Shown here in pieces: positions 52,429-61,917 of a stretch of 64,000 bases of DNA. The stretch is taken from positions 1 to 64,000 of the forward strand of contig CABHOY010000030.1 in assembly GCA_902168105.1 (NCBI GenBank), in the 5' to 3' direction. A program made the translations under genes and the position numbers. Position 1 is the first letter of the stretch, and every line of letters starts with the position of its first letter. The notes under the pieces are model-generated. The model was not told the DNA's origin. It ran no database searches and worked only from the letters and a program-made list of their open reading frames with translations. The stretch is from an uncultured Flavihumibacter sp. Its GTDB lineage: Bacteria; Bacteroidota; Bacteroidia; Chitinophagales; Chitinophagaceae.

Positions 52429-55308
52429 ATGAGTAAAACCATAACGCAAGGCGGTAACAACAAAAATAAACCAACGCCTGTACTCCTGCTGGAATTACAG
52501 TCTAATCACCCTACCCCGATAAAGATCAGTGCAGGCATACTTAAAGAAGACGCGGGCGGCCGTACCTGCCAGCGTATGCCATTGAACGATAAAAAATCAT
52601 TGTCCATCTTCAATACCCTGCCTGCCGGTGTACAACACCTGTTGCAACCCTGTACGCAGGAAGCGATGGTCTATAAAGAACTGCAGCTGAAGGAGAAGTT
52701 CCGGGACGCTCCCGTGAAATCCCTCACCCAGCACCAATTTGTGCAGGAAGGCATGCAGCAATACCTCTATCATACCCTTCAGCAACTGCGGCCACTGACG
52801 CCGGTACTACCCTGGTATACCATGATCACGGACGACAGTATGCTGCTTAAACATACACGACCAGCTACAGTAAATAACTTTCCACCGGTACTCTCTTTCG
52901 AACTGAAACGGTCAGCCACCGGCGCATTGCGGGTAGCGGCGCTGGTAACTATCAACGGACAGGCCTTTCCCCTTTCCGACTTTGAGCACTATGGTTTTGT
53001 ACTGCGGAGCCGTGGAGAATTGTTCATCCTCCCTCCTGCCGCCGCTGCCACGCTGGAACAATTTCCCGGTGGTTTTATGGATGTTCCGGCCCATGAAGAA
53101 GCCGCCTTCATTGAACATACACTGCCGGTTCTCAGTGAACAATACAACGTCAATAAAAGCATCCTGCTGCAGAAAGAAGTGATTGACACACCGCCGGAAT
53201 GTAATATCTGGCTGAGTGAACTGAATAAATCCTTCCTTGTATTAACGCCACAGTGGCAGTACGGCAGCTTTTCCATCGATGATACCAGCGACCCTGTTGT
53301 ATTAAAAGCGGAAGGCGATATCCAGTATGAGATCAGGCGGCACATGGAAGCAGAAAAGGAACTGATCGCCTTCATACGCGCCCTGCATCCACGCTTTGCA
53401 CAGCAACGGAACGGCTATTTCTACCTGCCCTTTGCTGATGCCGAAAAGAGCCAGTGGCTGGTAAAATGCTACCGCAAACTGACAGACAGGAACATTGGTG
53501 TATATGGTATGGACCAGCTGCAGCATTTCAGGTACAATACCAATGTACCCGTAATGGACGTTCGCTGGCATGGCGATGACAAGGATACCTTCGACCTGGA
53601 AATAGACATTCACTACGGCGATATCCCCGTGGCGCTGACTGACCTGCAAAAGGCGCTGCTGCACAAGCAGCCCCACCTGCTGCTGAAAGACGGTACCATT
53701 GGCGTAATTCCCGACGAGTGGCTGCACAAATATGATATGCTCTGGAAACTGGGGCAGGTAAATAAAGACAAACTAAAGCTGTCACGTCTGCATTTTACCG
53801 TAGCCCAGGAGATGCTGGAAGCACAGGGTACCGTCGTAAAGGAAAATACAATGGAGCAGTTGCGACGCCTGCAGGCACAAGCTGCCGAACGGTTCCCCAT
53901 ACCTGCCGCCATACAGGCCCAGCTCCGTACCTATCAACAGTCAGGGTTTGAGTGGATGTGCCTCCTGGACGCTATGCGCTGGGGTGGTTGCCTGGCGGAT
54001 GATATGGGTCTTGGTAAGACCCTCCAGACCATCACCTTCCTTCAGCATCTTTGTGAGAAATATCCGGGAGAAACCCACCTCGTCGTGTGCCCCACTTCCC
54101 TGATCTATAACTGGCAGAGCGAATTGCAGAAATTTGCCCCCGGACTGCGTTACACTGTGTATCATGGCGGTAACAGGCAATATGATGCTGCACACTGGAA
54201 ACAGCAGCAGCTGGTCATCACAAGTTATGGTACGGTGCGTAGCGATACGGCCGTTTTCACCACCCACATATTCGGATATGCGGTACTGGATGAAAGTCAG
54301 GTGATCAAAAATCCATCTTCCCAGACCACGAAGGCATTACAGGTGTTGCAAAGCCGTAACCGGCTGATACTGAGTGGTACCCCGATCCAAAACAATACCA
54401 TGGACCTCTACGCACAGATGAACTTTGCCAATCCGGGGCTACTGGGTAACCAGGCCTTCTTCCGTTCGGAGTTTGCCATGCCTATTGACAAATATGCCGA
54501 CGCCGAAAAGGCCCGCCGCCTGCGTAAACTGATATATCCTTTCCTGTTGCGACGTACCAAAGAACAAATAGCACAGGATTTGCCTGATAAGACTGAGATC
54601 ATCATGTGGTGTGAGATGGGCGAAGAACAACGGAAGGCTTACAACCGCATCCGCGACCTGTATAAAGAAAAGCTCATGCAGCGGATCAATGAGCAGGGAA
54701 TCGCTGCCAGCACCATTTATGTGCTGGAGGGCCTGACCCGCCTGAGGCAGGTATGTAACGCCCCGCAACTGGTGGCGGAAGAAGCCCACGTGACCAGCTC
54801 CGTCAAACTCGATGAGCTGATGCGCGAGATCAGTGAGAACACCGGTACACACAAAGTGCTGGTATTTTCACAGTTTACAGGCATGCTGCAACTCATTGCA
54901 AAGTCCATGGAAAGTGAAGGACTGCCCTTCCTTTACCTGGATGGCAGTACCAAAGCAGAACATCGTCAGCAGCTGGTAAACCAGTTCCAGGAAGACGAAA
55001 AGGTCAGGGTGTTCCTCATTAGCCTGAAAGCAGGTGGTGTCGGACTGACCCTCACCGCCGCCGATTATGTATATCTCGTAGACCCCTGGTGGAACCCGGC
55101 GGCAGAACAACAGGCCATAGATCGTACGCACCGTATCGGTCAGCAGAACAAGGTCTTTGCCTACAAAATGATCTGCAAGGATAGTGTGGAGGAAAAGATC
55201 CTGGCATTGCAGGAAAGAAAAAAGATGATCGCCGACGACCTGATAAGCGAAGACACTGGCTTTGTGAAGAAACTGACGGAAGAGGACGTGGCATTTTTGT
55301 TCAGCTAA
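52429..55308 (+). CDS. SNF2 family DEAD/DEAH-box helicase-like ATPase
   Basis: A 959-residue SWI2/SNF2 ATPase. The first 480 residues are a family-specific region. The motor follows: Walker A DMGLGKT at 525-531, motif II DESQ at 621-624, motif III SGTPIQNN, motif V GGVGLTLTAADYVYLVDPWW, motif VI HRIGQ at 901-905. Such proteins move along DNA and remodel protein-DNA complexes, and the bacterial RapA-like members act on RNA polymerase. No methylase or nuclease gene lies beside it, so it is not part of an evident defence island. Confidence 0.94.
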   Translation: MSKTITQGGNNKNKPTPVLLLELQSNHPTPIKISAGILKEDAGGRTCQRMPLNDKKSLSIFNTLPAGVQHLLQPCTQEAMVYKELQLKEKFRDAPVKSLTQHQFVQEGMQQYLYHTLQQLRPLTPVLPWYTMITDDSMLLKHTRPATVNNFPPVLSFELKRSATGALRVAALVTINGQAFPLSDFEHYGFVLRSRGELFILPPAAAATLEQFPGGFMDVPAHEEAAFIEHTLPVLSEQYNVNKSILLQKEVIDTPPECNIWLSELNKSFLVLTPQWQYGSFSIDDTSDPVVLKAEGDIQYEIRRHMEAEKELIAFIRALHPRFAQQRNGYFYLPFADAEKSQWLVKCYRKLTDRNIGVYGMDQLQHFRYNTNVPVMDVRWHGDDKDTFDLEIDIHYGDIPVALTDLQKALLHKQPHLLLKDGTIGVIPDEWLHKYDMLWKLGQVNKDKLKLSRLHFTVAQEMLEAQGTVVKENTMEQLRRLQAQAAERFPIPAAIQAQLRTYQQSGFEWMCLLDAMRWGGCLADDMGLGKTLQTITFLQHLCEKYPGETHLVVCPTSLIYNWQSELQKFAPGLRYTVYHGGNRQYDAAHWKQQQLVITSYGTVRSDTAVFTTHIFGYAVLDESQVIKNPSSQTTKALQVLQSRNRLILSGTPIQNNTMDLYAQMNFANPGLLGNQAFFRSEFAMPIDKYADAEKARRLRKLIYPFLLRRTKEQIAQDLPDKTEIIMWCEMGEEQRKAYNRIRDLYKEKLMQRINEQGIAASTIYVLEGLTRLRQVCNAPQLVAEEAHVTSSVKLDELMREISENTGTHKVLVFSQFTGMLQLIAKSMESEGLPFLYLDGSTKAEHRQQLVNQFQEDEKVRVFLISLKAGGVGLTLTAADYVYLVDPWWNPAAEQQAIDRTHRIGQQNKVFAYKMICKDSVEEKILALQERKKMIADDLISEDTGFVKKLTEEDVAFLFS

Positions 55309-55390
55309 CAACTGTGCCGTTTCGGCCAAAGACGGTCCGCATCTGGCGAAGGCGCTTTGCCTTATACACGAATTTTCGAATATTTGCGCT

Positions 55391-56506
55391 ATGGGAAATA
55401 TCTACAAATCACTGGTTGCTACATTTGTCATCTTTGTACTGGCTGCATCTCCGGCCATTGTAAGTGCACAGGACGCCCCCAGGATGCCTGAGGGATTTAA
55501 TATCCGACGCGGTGTGAACATCAGTCACTGGTTGTCACAGCCCGGCGGCCGGCGTAGTGTGGCCCAGGTTGACTACTTCACAGAAAAAGACGTGGCCCTG
55601 CTGGCAGAAAAAGGATTTGACCACATCCGCATTCCGGTGGAGGAAGCCGAACTGTGGGATTACAAGGAAGAGAAATACAAAGACGCCTTTGTGCTTTTAC
55701 ATAAAGCGATCGGCTGGTGCAAGCAATATAAGCTCCGTGCCATCGTAGACCTGCATATTCTTCGCAGCCATCATTTTAATGCCAGGAGCAGGGCGCTGTG
55801 GGAGCAATCTGCCGCACAGGAACGTTTCCTGCAATGCTGGCGGGAACTGAGCGGGGAACTGAAAAAATATCCGTCCGACCTGGTGGCTTATGAATTGCTG
55901 AATGAACCTGTAGCCGACAGTGCGGCCCAATGGAATGAACTGGCTGCCAGGGGCATCGCCCTGATCCGGGAGCTGGAACCTAAACGCGTTGTTATTATCG
56001 GCAGTAATCATTATCAGTCTTATAGCACCTTTCCCCAGTTGAAAGTGCCAGCGGGCGATAAAAAGATCATACTAAGTTTTCACTATTACAACCCATTCTA
56101 CTTTACTCACTATAAAGCCAGCTGGACAGCCCATAAAGACTATGCCGGCCCGGTACATTATCCCGGTGCTACGATCACTGCCAAAGAGATCGCGCAGCAA
56201 CCGGCTACCATCCGGAACCTGTTGGCAGGCAGCTCGGAAGAATACGACGCTGACATCATCGAACAGCAGATGATGACAGCTGTCAAGGTCGCCCAGAAGC
56301 TTAAATTGCCGCTCTACTGCGGGGAATGGGGTTGTCTGAACACGGTATACCGCAAAGACAGGCTGCATTGGTACAAGGACGTGAAAAAGGCGCTGGAGAA
56401 GAACCATATTGCCTGGACGATCTGGGACTATAAGGGTGATTTCGGCATCGTCGACGCCAATGGCGAGCCAGATGACAAGCTGATAAAACTGCTGACGAGG
56501 GACTAA
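55391..56506 (+). CDS. Glycoside hydrolase family 5 enzyme, exported
   Basis: A 371-residue endoglucanase-type enzyme with a signal peptide (about 1-26, ending IVSAQ). The (beta/alpha)8 barrel shows the acid/base Glu172 in YELLNEPV and the nucleophile Glu312 in CGEWGCLN. Other markers are GVNISHWLSQPGG, GFDHIRIPVEEAELWD and WTIWDYKGDFGIVD. It attacks beta-1,4-glucan or mannan-like chains; the exact sugar cannot be read. No SusCD pair is next to it. Confidence 0.93.
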   Translation: MGNIYKSLVATFVIFVLAASPAIVSAQDAPRMPEGFNIRRGVNISHWLSQPGGRRSVAQVDYFTEKDVALLAEKGFDHIRIPVEEAELWDYKEEKYKDAFVLLHKAIGWCKQYKLRAIVDLHILRSHHFNARSRALWEQSAAQERFLQCWRELSGELKKYPSDLVAYELLNEPVADSAAQWNELAARGIALIRELEPKRVVIIGSNHYQSYSTFPQLKVPAGDKKIILSFHYYNPFYFTHYKASWTAHKDYAGPVHYPGATITAKEIAQQPATIRNLLAGSSEEYDADIIEQQMMTAVKVAQKLKLPLYCGEWGCLNTVYRKDRLHWYKDVKKALEKNHIAWTIWDYKGDFGIVDANGEPDDKLIKLLTRD

Positions 56507-56557
56507 GAGCCCGCCATACGCTTACATAACCGACCGGGCCTACGCCGGTCTATTCAG

Positions 56558-56590
56558 GCCCTCTGGCAATGCCAGAGGGCTTTTAATTTT
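56558..56590 (+). terminator. Terminator of the GH5 gene
   Basis: GCCCTCTGGC (56558-56567) and GCCAGAGGGC (56571-56580) form a perfect 10-bp stem with a 3-base loop, followed by TTTTAATTTT. Confidence 0.93.
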
Positions 56591-56671
56591 ACCCATACAG
56601 ACAGCCATATCACTTCAAAAGGCTTCTGGCAAGGGCGATTTCGTACTAATAACTCATATGTACCCTGTAAT

Positions 56672-56767
56672 TAACCCGTATATAAGCCATATATAACCCA
56701 TACTTCCTAGATATGGGTTATATATGGCTTATATACGGGTTATATATGGGTTATATATGGGTTATCT
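56672..56767. repeat. 11-bp tandem array and perfect 31-bp inverted repeat
   Basis: On the right, five 11-bp units run end to end: ATGGGTTATAT, ATGGCTTATAT, ACGGGTTATAT, ATGGGTTATAT, ATGGGTTATCT (56713-56767). On the left, 56672-56702 is an exact reverse copy of 56712-56742, with a 9-base loop, so the array also forms a perfect 31-bp stem. Confidence 0.92.
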
Positions 56768-56800
56768 CTGTCAAAGCGCTATAGTAGCGGCTTTACAGAG
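56766..56800. repeat. Hairpin next to the 11-bp array
   Basis: CTCTGT-AAAGC-GCTA pairs with TAGC-GGCTTT-ACAGAG with one bulge on each arm. It begins where the array ends. Confidence 0.7.
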
Positions 56801-57190
56801 ACAATACAAAAATCCTGTTTTGTTATACTATAGTAACGAATACTTTTTGCTTTACAAAAGATTTATATAAGATAACTTTTGAAGAAAAAAGGCATCCTTT
56901 TTTTCCGGCAGGCGTGGATATGCTTTACGGATTGATCTGAGAGCAATTCTCTTGGAATGATTTTAAGCCGCGTTTTCCGTTTTTTCATTCTTAACTGACT
57001 AAACTATCAATCTGGCAGGAAAAAGGTCTTTAAAAAGCCTCTAATATCCCTTAAAAGGGAAATGGGAGATAATGAGACGGGTAAAGAATACCTATAAGCC
57101 CGAAGTCTTAATTCCAGGTAACGGTGCATGCGTGGTGAAATAAGGGACTGTTTTGAAGAGATGCGGGAAGACGGAAGGACTACGGACATA

Positions 57191-57225
57191 AAAAAAGCCC
57201 CTCGGTTGGACCGAAGGGCTTTTTA
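57191..57225. terminator. Terminator of secDF (bidirectional)
   Basis: AAAAAGCCC.TCGGT and ACCGA.GGGCTTTTT form a stem with A before and T after, so it works in both directions. Confidence 0.9.
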
Positions 57226-57248
57226 TTATCAAACATTTTAGTTGAACA

Positions 57249-60200
57249 CTATTTCTTAGCGGTAGCCGGAGCTGCAGCGGTTTCTTTTACAGGAAGCGCT
57301 TCGCTTTCGTTAGACAGCTGGTTCTTCTTGTCAAAGTCTACCAGTACCGGAGCTGCCACGAAGATGGAAGAGTAGGTACCGGTGACAACACCGATCAGCA
57401 TTGCGAAGGCGAAACCACGGGTTACTTCACCACCGAAGATGAACAGGATCAGGATGGTCAGGAACACAGTCAGGGAAGTCATAACGGTACGGCTCAGCGT
57501 ATCGTTGATGGCTTTGTTGATCACCTGGTCTCTGGTTGCACCCTTCATTACACCTGTACGGAAGTATTCGCGGATACGGTCGAACACGATCACGGTATCG
57601 TTCATTGAGAAACCGATCACGGTAAGGATCGCAGCGATGAAGTGCTGGTCAACTTCCAGTGCGAACGGAACGAAATCACGGCAGTAAGAGAATACTGCGA
57701 GTGTTACCATCACGTCATGCAACAGGGAGAAGATCGTACCGATTGAATATTGCCATTTGCTGAAACGCAGGAGGATGTACAGGAAGATCACCACCAGGGA
57801 TAAGATGGTCGCTTTCACAGCACCTGCACGTAAGTCGTCGGAGATGGTCGGAGACACTGTCTGAGACGCTACGATGAACCTTGGTGAAGCGAAAGACTCG
57901 TAAGTCAGTCCTGGCTCATAGAATTTCTTCAGGCCTTCGAACAGTTTCTGTGATACTTCTTTATCTACCGCCTCGCTCTGTTCGTCGATTTTGTAGTTTG
58001 TGGTAATGCTCAGCTGGTTGCTGGTACCGATTGTTTTCACGTAAGGTTCGGTACCGAACTGTTTTTCCAGTTCATCACGTACTTCGTCAGTCTTCATTGG
58101 CTGTTCGAAACGTACAGTGAAGTTACGACCGCCGTCGAAGTCAACACCGTGACGGAAACCGTGGAAGAAAGAGGATGCACCTAAAGCAATCATTACGAAT
58201 GATATGATATAAGCATATTTTCTTTTTCCTACGAAGTCGAAAGCAGCGTGTTTGAATATTTTACGGGAGATCGGAGTAAAGTATTCGAAGTGTCTTTTCT
58301 TGTTAGTCCACCAGTCAGTAACGATACGGGAAACCATGATACCACAGAACAGAGACAGCAGCAAGCCGAGGATCTGAGTGGTAGCGAAGCCCAGTACCGG
58401 ACCAAGACCGAAGTAGAACAGGATGATAGCAGTGAGCAGGGAGGTGATGTGACCATCCAGTACAGGAGCGTAAGAACGTTTGTAACCGTCTTCTACTGCC
58501 TGCGGGTAGCTCTTACCTCGGCTCAGTTCATCTTTAATACGTTCAAATATGATTACGTTCGTATCCACAGCCATACCGATGGTGAGTACCAGACCGGCGA
58601 TACCAGGCATTGTCAGCGTAGCGCCGAGGGAAGCGAGGATACCGAAGGTGAACAGCAGGTTGAGGATAAGGGCGATATTCGCTACCCAGCCGGCAGTGTT
58701 GTAGTACACCAGCATCAGGACGAAGATCACGATGAAGGAGATCATGAAGGATTTAGCACCTGCAGCGATAGATTCCTGTCCCAGGGTAGGTCCAACGATC
58801 TGTTCCTGAACGATCTTCGCAGGAGCCGGCATTTTACCTGATTTCAGGATGTTTGCCAGGTCATTTGCTTCTTCCAGGGTAAAGCTACCGGAGATAGAAG
58901 AACGGCCTCCTCCGATCTCACCCTGGATGGATGGAGCAGAGTAAACGATGTTGTCTAGTACAACGGCGACATAGTTCAGGGTAGCCGGATTGCTAGGATC
59001 TGTAGGAGCCAGTTCGCCTGTCAGTTTTTTCCATTCTTTGGCGCCTGCCGGGTCCATTGTCATGGATATTTCCGGACGGCCGCTCTGGTCGTAATCCTGT
59101 TTAGCGTCCACGATCCTTTCACCGCCCACACGTGGTGCAGGGTTGATCGGATTTACCTTGATGGCATATACATTCAGTGGAGCGCGTTTATTTTCTTTGT
59201 CTTCAGCACCATATATAAATACCAGGTCTTTAGGCAGTACATTTTTTACTGCAGGGATCTGGAGGTAGCGGCTGAAGGCAGCAGTATCAGTAGGAAGGAT
59301 ATTACCGATGACAGGGCCATAAGCAACGCCCTGCTGTGGATGATATCTTGGGGCGAAAATGCTGAAGAAAGGTTCAGCTTTTGCCAGTTCAGCCCTACGT
59401 TCAGCTTCTGACTTCAGGGAGTCAGCTTTGCCGGACTTGTTAGTGCTGTCATTTAAAATAGCAGTAAGACTACCGGTAGTAGTAGAATCATTAGCAGCTG
59501 TAGCTACAGCAGTGCTGTCTTCCGCTTTCTTGGTAGTATCAGCAGCAGCTTTCGCAGTGGTACCGCCAACAGCAGCTTTGATCGCTTCGTTCATTGGCTG
59601 GAGGATGGTGGAAATGAACTGTTCGTCATTTCTGTACACCTCACGGAATTCCAGGTTAGCGCTGGCCTGCAGATATTTTCTTACACGTTCAGGATTGTCA
59701 ACACCTGCCAGTTCAACAGAGATGATACCTTTGTTTTCATCCAGGCTGATATTTGGAGAAGCAACCCCGAATTTATCGATACGTTTCTGCAATACCAGGT
59801 AGGTATTTTTGATGGCTGCGTTGGCCTCACGGCGGATCACATCCAGTACCTTGCTGTTGCTTGCATTAAAATCAATGTCTTTCTGATATGAATTGGCAAA
59901 GATGATAGCAAGACGGCCGTTAGGCTGTACTTCTTCATATGCCTGCCCGAACAATGTTACGAAGTCAGACTGACTGGATTTCTTACGCTGTACGGCCAGG
60001 TCCAGGGCTTTTCTGAAAGCCGCGTCCTGTGAATGGCCGCTCAATGAACGGATCACATCTTCCACACTTACGTCCAGTACTACGTTCATACCACCCTGAA
60101 GGTCAAGACCCAGGTTCAGTTCCTTTTCTTTGGCTTTGTCATAAGTAACATACCATGGAAAACCCGCCATTTCTTTGTTGCTGGCACTATCCAGGATCCT

Positions 60201-60437
60201 TTGTCTTCTATCTTTCTTCAGGTCAGACAGGGTATCCTCATAAACCGACCGCAGCTCCGCGTTTTCTTTACCAGGATATTTCTGTTCAGCACTTGGGAAT
60301 GATTTACTGATATCACTCGCAGCTTGCGCAGTTACTTTCGATTCGTAGTTACGTACCAAAAACGTGAACGACAAATAATACACAGAGATAAGGATCAATG
60401 CACCGGCAAAAAATCTAACCAGTCCTTTAAGTTGCAT
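57249..60437 (-). CDS. secDF: Fused protein translocase subunit SecDF
   Basis: A 1062-residue fusion of SecD and SecF, the proton-driven helpers of Sec export. The SecD half has LNLGLDLQGGMNVVLDVSVED, the large P1 periplasmic domain (with an Ala/Lys/Asp/Thr-rich insertion at about 285-340) and GLVLTIGMAVDTNVIIFERIKDELSRG. The SecF half has HGVDFDGGRNFTVRFEQPMK and IGFSMNDTVIVFDRIREYF. The tail is a charged Ala/Lys stretch. Fusion is normal in Bacteroidota. A -7 box (TATCTTTG) lies on the minus strand at 60473-60480. Confidence 0.97.
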   Translation of the reverse strand: MQLKGLVRFFAGALILISVYYLSFTFLVRNYESKVTAQAASDISKSFPSAEQKYPGKENAELRSVYEDTLSDLKKDRRQRILDSASNKEMAGFPWYVTYDKAKEKELNLGLDLQGGMNVVLDVSVEDVIRSLSGHSQDAAFRKALDLAVQRKKSSQSDFVTLFGQAYEEVQPNGRLAIIFANSYQKDIDFNASNSKVLDVIRREANAAIKNTYLVLQKRIDKFGVASPNISLDENKGIISVELAGVDNPERVRKYLQASANLEFREVYRNDEQFISTILQPMNEAIKAAVGGTTAKAAADTTKKAEDSTAVATAANDSTTTGSLTAILNDSTNKSGKADSLKSEAERRAELAKAEPFFSIFAPRYHPQQGVAYGPVIGNILPTDTAAFSRYLQIPAVKNVLPKDLVFIYGAEDKENKRAPLNVYAIKVNPINPAPRVGGERIVDAKQDYDQSGRPEISMTMDPAGAKEWKKLTGELAPTDPSNPATLNYVAVVLDNIVYSAPSIQGEIGGGRSSISGSFTLEEANDLANILKSGKMPAPAKIVQEQIVGPTLGQESIAAGAKSFMISFIVIFVLMLVYYNTAGWVANIALILNLLFTFGILASLGATLTMPGIAGLVLTIGMAVDTNVIIFERIKDELSRGKSYPQAVEDGYKRSYAPVLDGHITSLLTAIILFYFGLGPVLGFATTQILGLLLSLFCGIMVSRIVTDWWTNKKRHFEYFTPISRKIFKHAAFDFVGKRKYAYIISFVMIALGASSFFHGFRHGVDFDGGRNFTVRFEQPMKTDEVRDELEKQFGTEPYVKTIGTSNQLSITTNYKIDEQSEAVDKEVSQKLFEGLKKFYEPGLTYESFASPRFIVASQTVSPTISDDLRAGAVKATILSLVVIFLYILLRFSKWQYSIGTIFSLLHDVMVTLAVFSYCRDFVPFALEVDQHFIAAILTVIGFSMNDTVIVFDRIREYFRTGVMKGATRDQVINKAINDTLSRTVMTSLTVFLTILILFIFGGEVTRGFAFAMLIGVVTGTYSSIFVAAPVLVDFDKKNQLSNESEALPVKETAAAPATAKK

Positions 60438-60472
60438 ATTGTTTCGGGTTTATAAAAATTTTTTAAGAGTTG

Positions 60473-60480
60473 CAAAGATA
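60473..60480 (-). promoter_or_regulatory. -7 box of secDF
   Basis: TATCTTTG on the minus strand, a full TANNTTTG match. The -33 area (CTTTA) is weak. Confidence 0.45.
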
Positions 60481-60593
60481 GAATTTAAATTGATATATTA
60501 AAGCCGTTCAGAGGTAGAAAAGGAAAAAGGTAGAAATAATTGATTATCAGCTTATAAACCCTTGCTTTCCTGCCAAAATTTAATCTTTATTTT

Positions 60594-61874
60594 ATGCGCC
60601 GTTGTATTTTTCTCTGGTTGATACTATTCTTTGCAGCCTGCAATACTAATAAAAATATGGGAACAAGCCATTATCCTCAAAAAGACTCTTTCCTCGATAC
60701 TTTTTTACAGGCCCATGCCGATAGGCTCGGGCCGGTATTCCAGCATCCGCAGGACTTTGGTTTACAGATCATTTACACGCGGATAGACCGGGATGCGGCC
60801 AACAGGCCCCACTTCACCGATTACTATTACAAGGCTGATACCGGCCGGTATTTTTACCCCGCTTCCACCGTTAAACTGGCGGCGTGCGCCCTGGCCCTGG
60901 AGAAACTGAACGATCTGAATATTCAGGGCCTGGACAGGAATACCCCAATGTTCACCGACAGCCTGGAAGACATCACTGCGGCTGTGTCGTCAGACAGCTC
61001 ATCCGCCAGCGGACTACCATCGGTAGGCCAATATATTAAAAAAATCTTATTGGTTAGTGACAATGACGCCTTTAACCGTCTCTATGAGTTCATAGGGCAG
61101 GAAACTTTTAATAAGCGATTGTGGGAGAATGGTTTTGCCGGTACCCAGATACGCCACCGTGTGGGAGTTACGGGGATCAGCCCCGAGGAAAACCGGCATA
61201 CCAACGCCGTCATTTTCCGGAAGGACGACCGGGTACTTTACGCACAACCGGCAGCTTACAGCCAGCTGACCTTTACTGCGCGGCACGACCTGATGGGAAA
61301 AGGCTACTATAATGATAAAGAAGAACTGGTGAACAGCCCTATGGACGCTTCTCAGAAGAACCGGGCGCCACTGGCCGACCTTCATGGTATATTGCGGCAG
61401 ATAATTTTTCCGGAAGCTGTAACAAAAGGAGATCGTTTCCGTTTAAAGGATAGCGATTACCAGTTTTTATATCACTGTATGTCCGCTCAACCTGAAGAAT
61501 CAGCACATCCCCATTATGATACAACACAATTCTACCACAATTACGTAAAATTCGTGTTGTTTGGAGGGGAACAGCATAGCGACATCCGTGCGAACATACG
61601 CAGCTTTAACAAACCCGGCTGGGCCTATGGCTTTTTGACCGACATCGCGTATATAGCGGATTTCACTAATCATGTAGAATTCATGTTGTCGGTAACAGTG
61701 TATGTAAATAAGGATGGTATTTTAAGCGACGAGCATTATCAATTTGAGGAAACAGGTAAGCCATTCATGAAAGCACTGGGCAGCATTATTTACGAGCATG
61801 AACTGCAGCGCGGGAAAAAACATCTCCCGGACTTGTCAAAATTCAGGTTCGATTATACCAGGAATATTGAATAA
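60594..61874 (+). CDS. Class A beta-lactamase-like serine hydrolase, lipoprotein
   Basis: A 426-residue lipoprotein (lipobox FAAC, Cys16). The fold is that of class A beta-lactamases: SxxK at 91-94 (YPASTVKLAACAL), SDN at 155-157 (LLVSDNDAFNRLYEF), and KPGW from 340 (FNKPGWAYGFLTD) in place of KTG. It is longer than true beta-lactamases (about 290) and lacks a clear ExxLN omega loop, so it is more likely a peptidase or esterase-type hydrolase than a resistance enzyme. Confidence 0.83.
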   Translation: MRRCIFLWLILFFAACNTNKNMGTSHYPQKDSFLDTFLQAHADRLGPVFQHPQDFGLQIIYTRIDRDAANRPHFTDYYYKADTGRYFYPASTVKLAACALALEKLNDLNIQGLDRNTPMFTDSLEDITAAVSSDSSSASGLPSVGQYIKKILLVSDNDAFNRLYEFIGQETFNKRLWENGFAGTQIRHRVGVTGISPEENRHTNAVIFRKDDRVLYAQPAAYSQLTFTARHDLMGKGYYNDKEELVNSPMDASQKNRAPLADLHGILRQIIFPEAVTKGDRFRLKDSDYQFLYHCMSAQPEESAHPHYDTTQFYHNYVKFVLFGGEQHSDIRANIRSFNKPGWAYGFLTDIAYIADFTNHVEFMLSVTVYVNKDGILSDEHYQFEETGKPFMKALGSIIYEHELQRGKKHLPDLSKFRFDYTRNIE

Positions 61875-61917
61875 CCTTTATAGTTCCAAAATCAATTCGC
61901 ACTAAAAGATAGCAAAA

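Larger units (their letters stand above)
56507..57248. other. 742-bp gene-free gap between convergent genes
   Basis: It holds a small GACCGG/CCGGTC hairpin (56532-56550), the GH5 terminator, an 11-bp repeat array with a long inverted repeat (56672-56767), a second hairpin (56766-56800), then about 390 bases in which I see no gene or repeat, and the secDF terminator. Confidence 0.6.

Noticed and set aside
52429..55308. SNF2 helicase as part of a defence system
   Set aside because: The neighbours are coaE and a GH5 glycosidase; no nuclease, methylase or other defence gene is present.
57007..57189. 60-codon minus-strand open frame before the secDF terminator
   Set aside because: No start signal or family resemblance; it is isolated in a gap and short enough to occur by chance.
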